DNA of 64,000 nt from Salegentibacter agarivorans. Lineage in GTDB: Bacteria > Bacteroidota > Bacteroidia > Flavobacteriales > Flavobacteriaceae. The DNA lies in assembly GCF_900113135.1 (NCBI RefSeq), contig NZ_FOOH01000001.1, forward strand, positions 416,295-480,294, in the 5' to 3' direction. Positions 18,743 to 26,804 of this stretch are shown piece by piece. The notes below the pieces were generated by a model. It ran no database searches and had not been told where the DNA came from. It was given only the letters and a program-made list of their open reading frames with translations. Position 1 is the stretch's first letter, and every line of letters starts with the position of its first letter. A program made the position numbers and the translations under genes.

Positions 18743-20116
18743 TTATAGCTGTAGCGTTACAACATCGTTAAAGGCGGGAATGCTCACTGCATAATTATAA
18801 CGATCTTTTATTTTTACTCTTAATGAGTCTAAAGCGGTGGGCTCGCCGTGGATTAAAAATATCTTTTCAGGAATATTTTTTATTTCTGACATCCAATCCA
18901 ATAGTTCCTTTTGATCGGCGTGAGCAGAGAGACTTTCCATCTTTAATATTTTTGCTTTTACCGGGCAATATTTCCCAAAGATTTTTACTTCTGAAGCTCC
19001 GTTTTCCAGCTGCCTGCCTCTGGTGCCTTCGGCCTGGTAACCTGCTAATAGCACTGTGGTTTCCGGTTTGTCTATTAAATAACGAAGATAGGTGAGTACA
19101 CGGCCGCCGGTTACCATTCCGCTGCCGGCTATTACAATCTTAGACCTGTTTTCATCTATAGTTTTCCAGGTATCGCGGTATGAAGTGATGATATTAAAAT
19201 AGGATAGCATTTTTCTAAATTCATCTTGCTCAATTTTATGCCACTTGCTAAAACCTTCAAATAAACCAAGAACTTCATTACCCATTGGGCTATCTATGTA
19301 AATAGGAATTTTTGGGATTTTATTCTTTTTGATTAAAAGGTATAACTTGTACATAATTCCCTGCAAACGTTCTACTGCAAAACTTGGTATAATAAGATTT
19401 CCTTTTTTGTTTACGGTTTCCTTAATTGCTTCAATAAAAATTTCGTCTGAATCATCTTCGGGATGAAGTCTATCACCGTAGGTACTTTCTAAAAATAAGT
19501 AATCTGCCCATTCCGGCTTATTAGGTGCTTCTAAAAGTAAATCTTTTTCCCGCCCAATATCGCCTGAAAATACAAAGCGCTTTTCAAAAATCTCAATTTC
19601 AATAAACGTTGAACCTAAGATATGGCCATTGGTCTGGTAGCGATATTTTATATTTTCTGAAATTCTATGCCACTCATTCAGCTTTATACTTTTAAATAAA
19701 CCTATAGTTTTTTCGGCATCACTCATGGTATATAAAGGCAAAGCGGGATGGTGTTTGCTATATTCTTCCTTATTGGCTCTTTCTGCATCTTCTTCCTGGA
19801 TCTTTGCACTGTCTTTTAAAATAACCGCTGCAATTCCTAAAGTTGGTAGGGTGCCAAGAATAGGATTTTTATATCCCTGTTTTACCAATTTTGGGAGATA
19901 TCCTGTATGGTCCAGGTGGGCGTGGGTAAGCAATATGAGATCTATATTATTAGGATCAAACGGAAAATCTTTCCAATTGAGTTCCCGCAAACTTTTAATC
20001 CCCTGGAAGAGTCCGCAGTCTATTAGGAAATTCAATTCGGGGGTTTCTACGAGAAATTTTGATCCCGTTACTGTTCCCGAACCTCCCAGAAAATGAATTT
20101 TTATTTGATTTTCCAT
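18743..20116 (-). CDS. MBL-fold / beta-CASP exonuclease-like protein (CPSF-related RNase)
   Basis: The 457-residue protein has a metallo-beta-lactamase core with the zinc motif HAHLDH in LLTHAHLDHTGYLPKL and SGDIGRE, then a beta-CASP insertion and a C-terminal part with SLSAHADQKELL and HGEPTAL. This is the arrangement of bacterial and archaeal CPSF-like RNA-processing nucleases. It is the last gene of a five-gene leftward operon with universal stress proteins, 4 bp after the ATP-cone/Mrr gene, suggesting RNA turnover under stress; that role is inference. Confidence 0.88.
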   Translation of the reverse strand: MENQIKIHFLGGSGTVTGSKFLVETPELNFLIDCGLFQGIKSLRELNWKDFPFDPNNIDLILLTHAHLDHTGYLPKLVKQGYKNPILGTLPTLGIAAVILKDSAKIQEEDAERANKEEYSKHHPALPLYTMSDAEKTIGLFKSIKLNEWHRISENIKYRYQTNGHILGSTFIEIEIFEKRFVFSGDIGREKDLLLEAPNKPEWADYLFLESTYGDRLHPEDDSDEIFIEAIKETVNKKGNLIIPSFAVERLQGIMYKLYLLIKKNKIPKIPIYIDSPMGNEVLGLFEGFSKWHKIEQDEFRKMLSYFNIITSYRDTWKTIDENRSKIVIAGSGMVTGGRVLTYLRYLIDKPETTVLLAGYQAEGTRGRQLENGASEVKIFGKYCPVKAKILKMESLSAHADQKELLDWMSEIKNIPEKIFLIHGEPTALDSLRVKIKDRYNYAVSIPAFNDVVTLQL

Positions 20117-20120
20117 AATT

Positions 20121-20957
20121 TTAATGTTTACAAAGATCTCTCATTTCTTCAAGTATTCTCTTTTTGCGAGGATTGCTGATGCCTAAATGATCCAGGTAAA
20201 AGGTATCGTTTATAAGTTCCTGGCACAAAACCACATCCCGACTTAACAAAAAGTTTTTTTCTCTTTCTGAAAGTAGGGTAGAAACAGTTATAGGGTATAA
20301 ACCTAACTGGTCTATTCTATCTTTAAGTCCTTCGCCTTTTGGATAATCCCAGCTTAATAATTTAAGATTGGCACATTTGGCATATTTTACTGCATCGGAT
20401 GTAAACCGTGTGTTGGTAACCACCCAACCTTCTTCAAAAGTTAATTTATTCTCTCCATTACTTCTAAAATTTTTTATATCCCGAAACCTGGAATCTATAT
20501 AAAGCGGAATTTTTACATCACAATTTCTACCTGCATTGTGAAATTTACATTCTATTAAAATTAGTTTTGAATCTGTTTTGGCCTCCACGTCTATCTCGTG
20601 GGTAACACATTTTCCCTGGTATATTTTCCCGGTTTGGGTTTTATAACCACTATAACTTAAAAGCGCGGCAATAAATTTTTCAAAAGGAAATCCGGTTGGG
20701 CCCAATTCGTAAATAGCGGTTTTTAATTTATATTTTGAAGCACTGGTTTTATTATCTTCTTTGAGCAAATTAAAAGCACGATTGTAAATTTCTTTGGTGG
20801 TGATACCTTCGTACAGTTCGGTTTTGAGCTTTTCCAGGGTTTTTTGAATAAGTTCTTCATTGGCGCCAGACCTCCTTAAAGATTCTGCAACCCTGTCTAT
20901 AGAAAATTTAGCTTTTTCACCAGAGGCTTTTATGATTTTTAGATTGGAAATATTCAT
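20121..20957 (-). CDS. ATP-cone domain fused to a Mrr-like PD-(D/E)xK nuclease domain
   Basis: The 278-residue protein joins an N-terminal ATP-cone (about 5-95; KIIKASGEKAKFSIDRVAESLRR), the nucleotide-sensing module known from ribonucleotide reductase and NrdR, to a restriction-endonuclease-like fold (about 96-205). The likely nuclease residues are D123 in EIDVEAK and E136-x-K138 in LIECKF, followed by the Mrr-type strand WVVTNTRFTSDAVKYAK. The last 60 residues are charged and helical. No methylase is nearby. It sits between stress proteins and an RNase-like gene, so it may be a nucleotide-gated nuclease acting in stress rather than a classical restriction enzyme; this is inference. Confidence 0.82.
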   Translation of the reverse strand: MNISNLKIIKASGEKAKFSIDRVAESLRRSGANEELIQKTLEKLKTELYEGITTKEIYNRAFNLLKEDNKTSASKYKLKTAIYELGPTGFPFEKFIAALLSYSGYKTQTGKIYQGKCVTHEIDVEAKTDSKLILIECKFHNAGRNCDVKIPLYIDSRFRDIKNFRSNGENKLTFEEGWVVTNTRFTSDAVKYAKCANLKLLSWDYPKGEGLKDRIDQLGLYPITVSTLLSEREKNFLLSRDVVLCQELINDTFYLDHLGISNPRKKRILEEMRDLCKH

Positions 20958-20993
20958 TTTTGCAGGTTTTTCAAGAATTAATTTTGTAAAAAA

Positions 20994-21827
20994 TTATAGA
21001 TCTGAAGGCATAAAAAGCATAGGAATTTGGGGTTTTTTCCCTAATTCTTTTAGTAGAGATTTTGAAAATAAATTTTGAAAAAAGCCTCTTTTTTTATGGT
21101 TCAAAACCAACACATCACTATTTCTACTTTGAATAAAACTGTGAATTCCTTTGGTAACTTCAATATTGGTTAGGGTGTGAAAACTATGGGAAACATCTTT
21201 AAAATAGTTGTGTAGCTCTTCTTTTGTATTCAGCTGTTCTTCAGATAAATTTTCGGTATCCTGAATATAAAGAATCCTAATACAGGCCTTAAATTTCTTA
21301 GCCATATCTATTAAAAAACTTATCTCATAATCTGAAAATGATTTATCAAACCGGGTTGCCAATACCAGTTCTTTTTTTACTTCGGGTACATACACACAAT
21401 TTTCTGGTATAAGTAAAACCGGCATATGGTCTACGGTTTCAATTACATTCATGCTATTTGTGCCAAAAATCCTGTCGTCTGCTTCGGTTTCTCCTTTTGT
21501 TCCCATTACTATAAGATCAAAAATTATTTCATTTTGAATTTCAACAACCGCATCGTTTAACCAGGATTCTATAATTATAGACTTAAACCTATGGTTTTGA
21601 TTCTTATTAATTATAGCTACTTCTTTCAGCAACTTATTCATCAGGACTTTATTTTCGCTTTTTGCCTGGGCTAAACTAGCGCCATTAATATCTGGAGTAT
21701 AGAATTCGGGTTTGCAGGCATTTAAAAAATAAAAATTACACAGCTCATTTTGAAATAAACTAAAGGCGTAGACGGTAGCTTTCCAGGCGTTAGCCGAAAA
21801 ATCTGTGGGGATGAGTATATTTTTCAT
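20994..21827 (-). CDS. Universal stress protein with two UspA domains (copy 3 of the operon)
   Basis: The 277-residue protein begins with the typical ILIPTDFSANAWKA and carries two Usp folds. The first domain keeps the ATP-binding pattern G-2x-G-9x-G-T as MGTKG...FGTNS near residues 113-130, while the second domain has no clear nucleotide loop. It lies 2 bp downstream of the next Usp gene and 36 bp before the ATP-cone/Mrr gene. Such tandem Usp proteins act in the cytoplasm in starvation or low-oxygen survival; the ligand is not proven here. Confidence 0.9.
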   Translation of the reverse strand: MKNILIPTDFSANAWKATVYAFSLFQNELCNFYFLNACKPEFYTPDINGASLAQAKSENKVLMNKLLKEVAIINKNQNHRFKSIIIESWLNDAVVEIQNEIIFDLIVMGTKGETEADDRIFGTNSMNVIETVDHMPVLLIPENCVYVPEVKKELVLATRFDKSFSDYEISFLIDMAKKFKACIRILYIQDTENLSEEQLNTKEELHNYFKDVSHSFHTLTNIEVTKGIHSFIQSRNSDVLVLNHKKRGFFQNLFSKSLLKELGKKPQIPMLFMPSDL

Positions 21828-21829
21828 AA

Positions 21830-22678
21830 CTAGTTGAATTTTCCTGATTGAATGACCATAAAGGGTACTTTAATATGAAAACCTATTTTATTAACTACCG
21901 GTCTAAAAAGAAGATTTTCAAAAAAGCTACGCTTGTTATTGACCATAAAAAGTAAATCTACCTCGTGCTGTTCCTGGTATTTTTTTATAGCTTTTGGTAC
22001 GCTTTTGTCTTCAATTGTATAAAATTGGTGCGAAGTATCTTCCAGGATTTTGCTGAGGTTCTTCTTATTTTTTTCCTGATTTTGGTCTAGGTCTTTTCCA
22101 AAATAAACGTGCAAAATATTAAGCTTTGAGGTATGCTCTTCGGCTAAATTTAAAATTGGTTCCAGTTGCGCAGTGCTAAAATTCAATTCAAAATCTGTGG
22201 GAAATAGAATATTTACCGGAGGTTGATATTGATATCCCGAAGGGATCATTAAAAATGGCGTTCTTAGCTTATTAATTGCGTGCACACTATTGGTACCTAT
22301 TAAGATTTCTTCAGCCCCGGTTGCACCCTGAGTTCCCATTACTACCAGGTCTATTTCTTTAGATTTCACCTGTTCTTTCATCTCATCAATAAGGAGATTG
22401 AAAGCTGAAATTTTTTCGAAATTATGCTTTGGATTATTAAAATCACGATAAATCTTCCGTTCAACTTTTCGCAATCCTGTGAGGGAGTTTTTTTTATAAG
22501 CTTCAGCGAGATTAGGTTGTGTACTGTTGTATAAAATATATTCAGAATCATACAAAACCGGGGTATATGTATTTAGAAGATAAAAAGTACATTCTACATC
22601 TTTAAATGCTTTAATGGCATAAGAAATCGCGTTATAAGCGTTTTCTGAAAAATCTGTGGGTAAAAGTATTTTTTTCAT
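21830..22678 (-). CDS. Universal stress protein with two UspA domains (copy 2)
   Basis: The 282-residue protein begins ILLPTDFSENAYNAI and contains two Usp domains. The nucleotide pattern G-TQ-G-9x-GT is present in the first domain (MGTQGATGAEEILIGTNS). It is clearly a paralogue of its two neighbours, with 12 bp to the upstream gene and 2 bp to the downstream one, so the three arose by tandem duplication and are cotranscribed. Confidence 0.9.
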   Translation of the reverse strand: MKKILLPTDFSENAYNAISYAIKAFKDVECTFYLLNTYTPVLYDSEYILYNSTQPNLAEAYKKNSLTGLRKVERKIYRDFNNPKHNFEKISAFNLLIDEMKEQVKSKEIDLVVMGTQGATGAEEILIGTNSVHAINKLRTPFLMIPSGYQYQPPVNILFPTDFELNFSTAQLEPILNLAEEHTSKLNILHVYFGKDLDQNQEKNKKNLSKILEDTSHQFYTIEDKSVPKAIKKYQEQHEVDLLFMVNNKRSFFENLLFRPVVNKIGFHIKVPFMVIQSGKFN

Positions 22679-22690
22679 GATTTCTAAATT

Positions 22691-23545
22691 TTAAATGCAT
22701 TCCCTATTAAAATTTTGTAATACCAGTAGTGGAACTTTAGGATGGAGACCCACTTTATCTATGGTAGAAGTAAGGAGCATATCTTCTAAGTAAGTGTGAC
22801 GGGAATTCACCATCACCAAAAGATCTATATTATTTTTTACTATAAATTCTTCTATTGCTTTTTCCTTTTGCAACTCTTCACTTTGGTGTTTTTCTAAGCG
22901 AATATTATAGAATTGCTCGTGCAAGAATTCCAGGTTATCCTTTTGTCTTGCTGAAGTTGCCTTATGTTTAGATAAATACAGAAAATGAATAACAGACTTA
23001 AAATCGCGAGCAATTTCTCCCACAACTTTCAATTCACGTTTTTGATACGGAATTAAAAAATTGGTTGGAAATAAGATATTTTTTGGCTCCTGATAGCTAA
23101 AATTTTCTGGAATGGCCAAAACCGGGCATTGCACATATTTTAAAACAAGTAAAGTATTACTCCCAAAACCAAGTTTCCTATCGTTTGTAGCCCCACGAGT
23201 ACCCATAATAACAAGATCGGCATTTTCTGAATTTACCAGGCTGTTTACCTCGTCTACCAGATCACCAAATGCAGCTACATATTTAACTTTATGTCTGGGA
23301 TTGCAAAATTCGTCGTGAACCTTAGTGCTAATTTCATTTAAAGCCATTTCGGCCTTTGTTTTGGTAACCGCTTTAAGCTCATCTATCAATTCTTTACTTA
23401 ACAGATTTTCATCGGTATACACCTTATCGGCGTAAGTGTTTAAAAGAATTATTTCACTCTTTTCATATTTAAAAAGCTGGCAGGCAAATCGCAATGCGTT
23501 ATAGGCATTTTCTGAAAAATCGGTGGGTAAGATTATCTTTCTCAT
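22691..23545 (-). CDS. Universal stress protein with two UspA domains (copy 1, first gene of operon)
   Basis: The 284-residue protein begins IILPTDFSENAYNAL and again has a double Usp layout, with the ATP loop MGTRGATNDRKLGFGSNT in the first domain. It heads the operon usp-usp-usp-(ATP-cone/Mrr)-(MBL RNase). The 118-bp space before the next recognised upstream element includes a Crp-type dyad at 23658-23673, 113 bp before its start codon, suggesting control by a Crp/Fnr-family factor. Confidence 0.9.
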   Translation of the reverse strand: MRKIILPTDFSENAYNALRFACQLFKYEKSEIILLNTYADKVYTDENLLSKELIDELKAVTKTKAEMALNEISTKVHDEFCNPRHKVKYVAAFGDLVDEVNSLVNSENADLVIMGTRGATNDRKLGFGSNTLLVLKYVQCPVLAIPENFSYQEPKNILFPTNFLIPYQKRELKVVGEIARDFKSVIHFLYLSKHKATSARQKDNLEFLHEQFYNIRLEKHQSEELQKEKAIEEFIVKNNIDLLVMVNSRHTYLEDMLLTSTIDKVGLHPKVPLLVLQNFNRECI

Positions 23546-23657
23546 CTTCTTGGACTTTGAATAATAAAGTTAAGAGAACACCTAAGTTTAAACTATGAGG
23601 AAAATCAGTTTGTAATTTAATTTTAAGCTTTTACAGGAGAAGAAAGTTTTAGCTTAG

Positions 23658-23673
23658 TATGACGTGTATCATA
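23658..23673. promoter_or_regulatory. Candidate Crp/Fnr-superfamily operator
   Basis: TATGACGTGTATCATA is a dyad of the form TATGA-N6-TCATA, fitting the superfamily core TGA-N6-TCA. It sits between the divergent Usp operon and the WG-repeat protein gene, about 1 kb from the only Crp-family regulator in the window. Binding is inference; no footprint can be seen from sequence. Confidence 0.4.
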
Positions 23674-23726
23674 TTTATTATCAATGTTTTGAAATACATT
23701 TAATGGTAATTTTAAAACTTTTGAAG

Positions 23727-24350
23727 ATGAAAAATTTAATATTAGGAATCTTAATAAGTATTCCGTTTGTGTTATTTGCGCAAGAACCGAAAGAATTTGA
23801 TTTTGTTTCCAATCTGGAAGATGGTTTTGGTACGGTAAGATTAGGCGATAATTGGGGTTTTATAGATACGAGTGGCGAGGTGCTGTTTGAACTTAGAAAC
23901 GATCTCGTTATGAATAAGAACCCTAAAAATAATAGAATTGGCGTTGCGGGAATTGAATATCCTCAACTAAAAGAAGAAAGGGCTATTATTAGTAAAAAGA
24001 AAGATGGCGTTAACTATTATGGTTTTATAAATGCTGAAGGAAAAACAGTAATTGAACCTGAATTTCTAAATGTAAGCAACTTTTCTAACGGGAAAGCCTT
24101 GGCATTAAAGCTAGAAGAAGAGAGACTTGGTGAGAACCAGCTTTTGGGTAAGAATGTGCTGTCTTATAAATATGATGTAGTTCTTATTGATAAGGATGGG
24201 GAAGTACTAAAATATTTAGAAGGGCCTTTTCCAGTAGCTGTTTCTAAACAAAAACTACGAGAGGCACCAGAGATTAATGCAAAATGGTTGGGCGAGAATT
24301 TGCTATGTGTAAAAGGTCCCAATAAAAAATGGCGAATTCATAAGTTTTAA
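23727..24350 (+). CDS. Secreted WG-repeat-like protein of unknown function
   Basis: I place the start at ATG 23727 (MKNLILGILISIPFVLFAQ), which gives a clean signal peptide cut after FAQ; the open frame extends 63 bp upstream but without one. The mature protein of about 188 residues has repeat-like strands ending in WGFIDTSGEVLF and YGFINAEGKTVIEP, the pattern of WG repeats that form beta propeller-like or solenoid folds. Function is unknown; it is expected in the periplasm or outer envelope. It is divergent from the Usp operon and shares the Crp-type dyad region, so joint stress control is possible. Confidence 0.75.
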   Translation: MKNLILGILISIPFVLFAQEPKEFDFVSNLEDGFGTVRLGDNWGFIDTSGEVLFELRNDLVMNKNPKNNRIGVAGIEYPQLKEERAIISKKKDGVNYYGFINAEGKTVIEPEFLNVSNFSNGKALALKLEEERLGENQLLGKNVLSYKYDVVLIDKDGEVLKYLEGPFPVAVSKQKLREAPEINAKWLGENLLCVKGPNKKWRIHKF

Positions 24351-24687
24351 AAAGTTCCTTTTATAGTTGCTTAAATTTAATTGTAAATAGGATAGAAAGA
24401 AAGCTCTAAAAACAGAAACAGGAGACCATTGCCTCCTGTTTCTTAAGAAGATATTAAGTTTATTCTTTAACACTGGTTTGATATCAGTGATCTTACACGA
24501 AATAAAATTTGTATATCAGGTTAAAAAATACCTTTGATATCTTCTAATTTGATTTCCAACTCTGCGAGTTTAGGAAAAACAAATTTTTGAATATATATAG
24601 ATAAATTTCCTGTTTTAAAAATAGACGAAAACATACTTAAAAAAAATGACAAATGTCAGAAAATCAGTATTTAACAAAAAATTAGGA
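24351..24687. other. Non-coding gap between convergent genes
   Basis: These 337 bp hold the stem-loop at 24414-24443 and, at 24647-24658, a small dyad TGACA-AA-TGTCA that lies downstream of both genes and so has no evident promoter role. I see no gene or RNA in the rest. Confidence 0.5.
24414..24443. terminator. Stem-loop between convergent genes
   Basis: AGAAACAGGAG and CTCCTGTTTCT form a stem around a short loop. On the minus strand it is followed by a short T run (TGTTTTTAG), on the plus strand by little T. It lies 64 bp after the WG-repeat gene and could end transcripts from both sides. Confidence 0.55.
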
Positions 24688-25695
24688 CTATGTGATTTCC
24701 TGTAGTTTATCTGGTTTCAGGATGTTTATTTTTTTACCTTTTATTGCAATGATTCCTTCTTTTTTTAAGCTGGAAAGGCTTCGAATAAAACTTTCGGTAG
24801 AAATACCGGCTATACTGGCCAAATCGGTTCTCGAAATATTAAGTCCTTTAAATTCTGGGTTTTGCATTTCTTCTGCAAACTGAAGAATAGTATTAGAAGT
24901 TTTTTTTAATACCGACGCATAAGCCATTTCTAAAAGTTGTGATTTTAATTCTAAAACCGTATCGGTTAAATATTGGGCTAAATCCAGGCTTAACTCCTGG
25001 TTTTGCTGTAGTATTTCCCTAAATTCAGTATATAAGATCCTGTAAAATTGAGAAGCTTCTAAGGTGGTTGCCATTTCAGTTGCAACGGGATGCTTATGAA
25101 ATCCGTAAAGTCCCAATAAGTCATTTTTCCGGTAAATACCAGTAATTAATTCTTTTCCCAATTGGTCCATCCTGGAGGTTTTAACCAAACCTTGTTTAAT
25201 TAAATAGATAAAACTGGAATGCCGGTTTTCGTGAAATAATATTTTATGTTTATCCAGGCTTATTAACTCACCCTTTTTTTCCATATAACTTTTTAAAGCT
25301 TCAATATTTGGAACTAAAGATTTGTCTGGCTTTTTAGATGCTCTAAAATTTTCCATTTTAGCATTGGTGAGAAATAAAATTTTCTTCTTTAGCTCCTGTT
25401 TCGAAGAATTCTCTGCTAAAAAGCGATGTTTTTTATGAAGGGGTTTTTGGGTGCCGGTTTCAGCAATAATAGAAAGTATAGGAAGCTTTAAAATCCCGGG
25501 ATTTCTATGAATTACTTTAGGTGGAATAGGGTTTTTTACTGCCCAAATAAGCAAATCTGGTTTATTTTTTATTAATAAACTTTCTAAGCTTGTTGGGGAA
25601 TTTGAGTATATAAATTTATAATCGAGGTTCATCGCCAATTCATCTGGAATTAGATGACTGGAAGTTTTATCTAAAATATATAGAATACGCTTCAT
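24688..25695 (-). CDS. Crp/Fnr-superfamily transcriptional regulator with N-terminal receiver-like region
   Basis: The 335-residue protein has an N-terminal 110-residue stretch resembling a receiver fold (KRILYILDKTSS, PDLLIWAVKNP, LPILSIIA) without a convincing phospho-Asp pocket. A cyclic-nucleotide-binding-like domain follows (about 135-240; IYLIKQGLVKTSRMDQLGKE), then a Crp-type winged helix (about 260-325; ISRTDLASIAGISTESFIRSLSSLKKEGII). It has no cysteine at all, so it cannot carry an Fnr iron-sulfur cluster. Its closeness to the Usp cluster suggests it as their regulator. The inducer is unknown. Confidence 0.85.
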   Translation of the reverse strand: MKRILYILDKTSSHLIPDELAMNLDYKFIYSNSPTSLESLLIKNKPDLLIWAVKNPIPPKVIHRNPGILKLPILSIIAETGTQKPLHKKHRFLAENSSKQELKKKILFLTNAKMENFRASKKPDKSLVPNIEALKSYMEKKGELISLDKHKILFHENRHSSFIYLIKQGLVKTSRMDQLGKELITGIYRKNDLLGLYGFHKHPVATEMATTLEASQFYRILYTEFREILQQNQELSLDLAQYLTDTVLELKSQLLEMAYASVLKKTSNTILQFAEEMQNPEFKGLNISRTDLASIAGISTESFIRSLSSLKKEGIIAIKGKKINILKPDKLQEIT

Positions 25696-25795
25696 CCCTG
25701 CAGAGCTTAAATATTAAGAATACGTTGATTGGGGATTGTTTCGCATTCCAGGCGGGGGGAAGTTGGGGAAATGCTTTAAACAACACCTAAATATA

Positions 25796-25803
25796 CAAAG
25801 TTA
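25796..25803 (-). promoter_or_regulatory. Candidate -7 box of the Crp-family regulator gene
   Basis: On the minus strand TAACTTTG matches the Bacteroidota -7 consensus TAnnTTTG, about 100 bp before the start codon. No clear TTTG -33 element is seen 19 bp upstream, so the call is tentative. Confidence 0.4.
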
Positions 25804-25905
25804 TTTTTAAAACGTAGATAGCGGAGAAATTATTTAAACAGCCGAAATTCAGATGTTTAATTATTATTGCTATTCTTTAGAAAAAGAATACCTCCGCATA
25901 AAAAC

Positions 25906-25917
25906 TGATTTTTATCA
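25906..25917. promoter_or_regulatory. Candidate Fnr/Crp-type dyad
   Basis: TGATTTTTATCA is a perfect TGAT-N4-ATCA dyad (TGA-N6-TCA core) between the divergent regulator gene and the small gene at 26014. It may serve autoregulation or control of the 26014 gene; its distance of 97 bp from the latter start is suitable for activation. Confidence 0.35.
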
Positions 25918-26013
25918 TTTTCAGCTAAGTTTCTGAGACTTATCTTTAAAGAGCGAATTATTTCGAGAAAATCGCGTAGCATTAACTCTCGCTAAGCGAG
26001 TAAAATTTTTATT

Positions 26014-26424
26014 ATGGAACTATCGAAAAAACAAGTCTTCACCGAAGAATTTTATCAGAATATCGGGATGCTTTTTTACGCCATTGCGGCTTCTGATAAA
26101 GTAGTGCAAGCCGAAGAGATTAAAACGCTTAACAATCTGGTGCAAAAGAAATGGGTGCCAATAGATAATAAAACTGACGAATATGGAACCGATGAAGCCT
26201 ATAAGATTGAAATGGTCTTTGATTGGCTTGAAGAAAATTCTCCTGAAGCAACATGGGCATTTAAGGAGTTTAGACAATACAAAAAGGAAAATGAAGGCTT
26301 GTTTACTTTGCCAATTAAACAGTTAATTTGGGAAACAGCAGATGCTATTGCAGCTTCGTTTGCAGGAAAAAATAAATCTGAGCTTATTATGCTTTCAAAA
26401 TTAAAAATGCTGCTTTCTAAATGA
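26014..26424 (+). CDS. Small helical protein of unknown function, TerB-like
   Basis: The 136-residue protein is predicted soluble and helical, with no signal peptide. Its start (YQNIGMLFYAIAASDKVVQAEEIKTLNNLV) has the rhythm of TerB-like domains, where an early helix ends in an acidic metal-binding-like segment followed by EEI. I do not recognise it with certainty. It precedes a zinc-ribbon protein by 56 bp on the same strand; the two may be cotranscribed. A hairpin lies 13 bp before its start. Confidence 0.7.
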   Translation: MELSKKQVFTEEFYQNIGMLFYAIAASDKVVQAEEIKTLNNLVQKKWVPIDNKTDEYGTDEAYKIEMVFDWLEENSPEATWAFKEFRQYKKENEGLFTLPIKQLIWETADAIAASFAGKNKSELIMLSKLKMLLSK

Positions 26425-26480
26425 TTAAAATTGAACGTATTATATTAATTTTTCTTCGTATATTTTAATAAAATTAGCTG

Positions 26481-26744
26481 ATGAAAACCTTAATTTGCCA
26501 AAGTTGTGGCTGGCCATTTACAAAAGCCACTGTAGGTACAAATCGCGATAAATCAGAAAATCCCGATTATTGTCGTGACTGTTACGAGGATGGCGCTTTT
26601 ACTGATAAATCGCTTAATCTACATCAATTAGAAGTGAAATTATTAGAAATGGCAGAAATGCACGAAGATATTAGTCTGGAAGAAGCCCGGCAACTTATAA
26701 AAAAGCTACCCGAGCTTAAACGGTGGCGAATGGAACATATTTAA
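26481..26744 (+). CDS. Small zinc-ribbon protein
   Basis: The 87-residue protein has two CxxC pairs (CQSCGWPF at 6-9 and YCRDCYEDGAF at about 31-34), forming one zinc ribbon in the first 40 residues, followed by a helical tail with EEARQLIKKLPELKRWR. It resembles the widespread putative zinc-ribbon family that includes CxxCGxP(F/M) proteins. The biochemical role is unknown. It converges on the mlaD gene, leaving 60 bp. Confidence 0.8.
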   Translation: MKTLICQSCGWPFTKATVGTNRDKSENPDYCRDCYEDGAFTDKSLNLHQLEVKLLEMAEMHEDISLEEARQLIKKLPELKRWRMEHI

Positions 26745-26804
26745 TTCTTCCTTTCCAGAAGCATATTTCGTTTTAAAAAGAAAATTTCTGTAGAAGATTA
26801 ATTA

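Larger units (their letters stand above)
25696..26013. promoter_or_regulatory. Divergent promoter region
   Basis: These 318 bp separate the Crp-family gene from the 26014 gene. They contain a -7-like box for the minus-strand gene (25796-25803), the TGA-N6-TCA dyad (25906-25917), and a small perfect hairpin CTCGC-TAA-GCGAG (25988-26000) ending 13 bp before the 26014 start codon, where it could hinder translation. No gene is visible. Confidence 0.5.

Noticed and set aside
20121..20957. Restriction-modification or defence island around the Mrr-like gene
   Set aside because: No methylase, specificity subunit, helicase or other defence gene is nearby; neighbours are stress and RNA-processing genes.
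24647..24658. Dyad TGACA-AA-TGTCA as a regulator site
   Set aside because: It is downstream of both convergent genes and has an N2 spacer, so it fits neither the local TGA-N6-TCA pattern nor a promoter.
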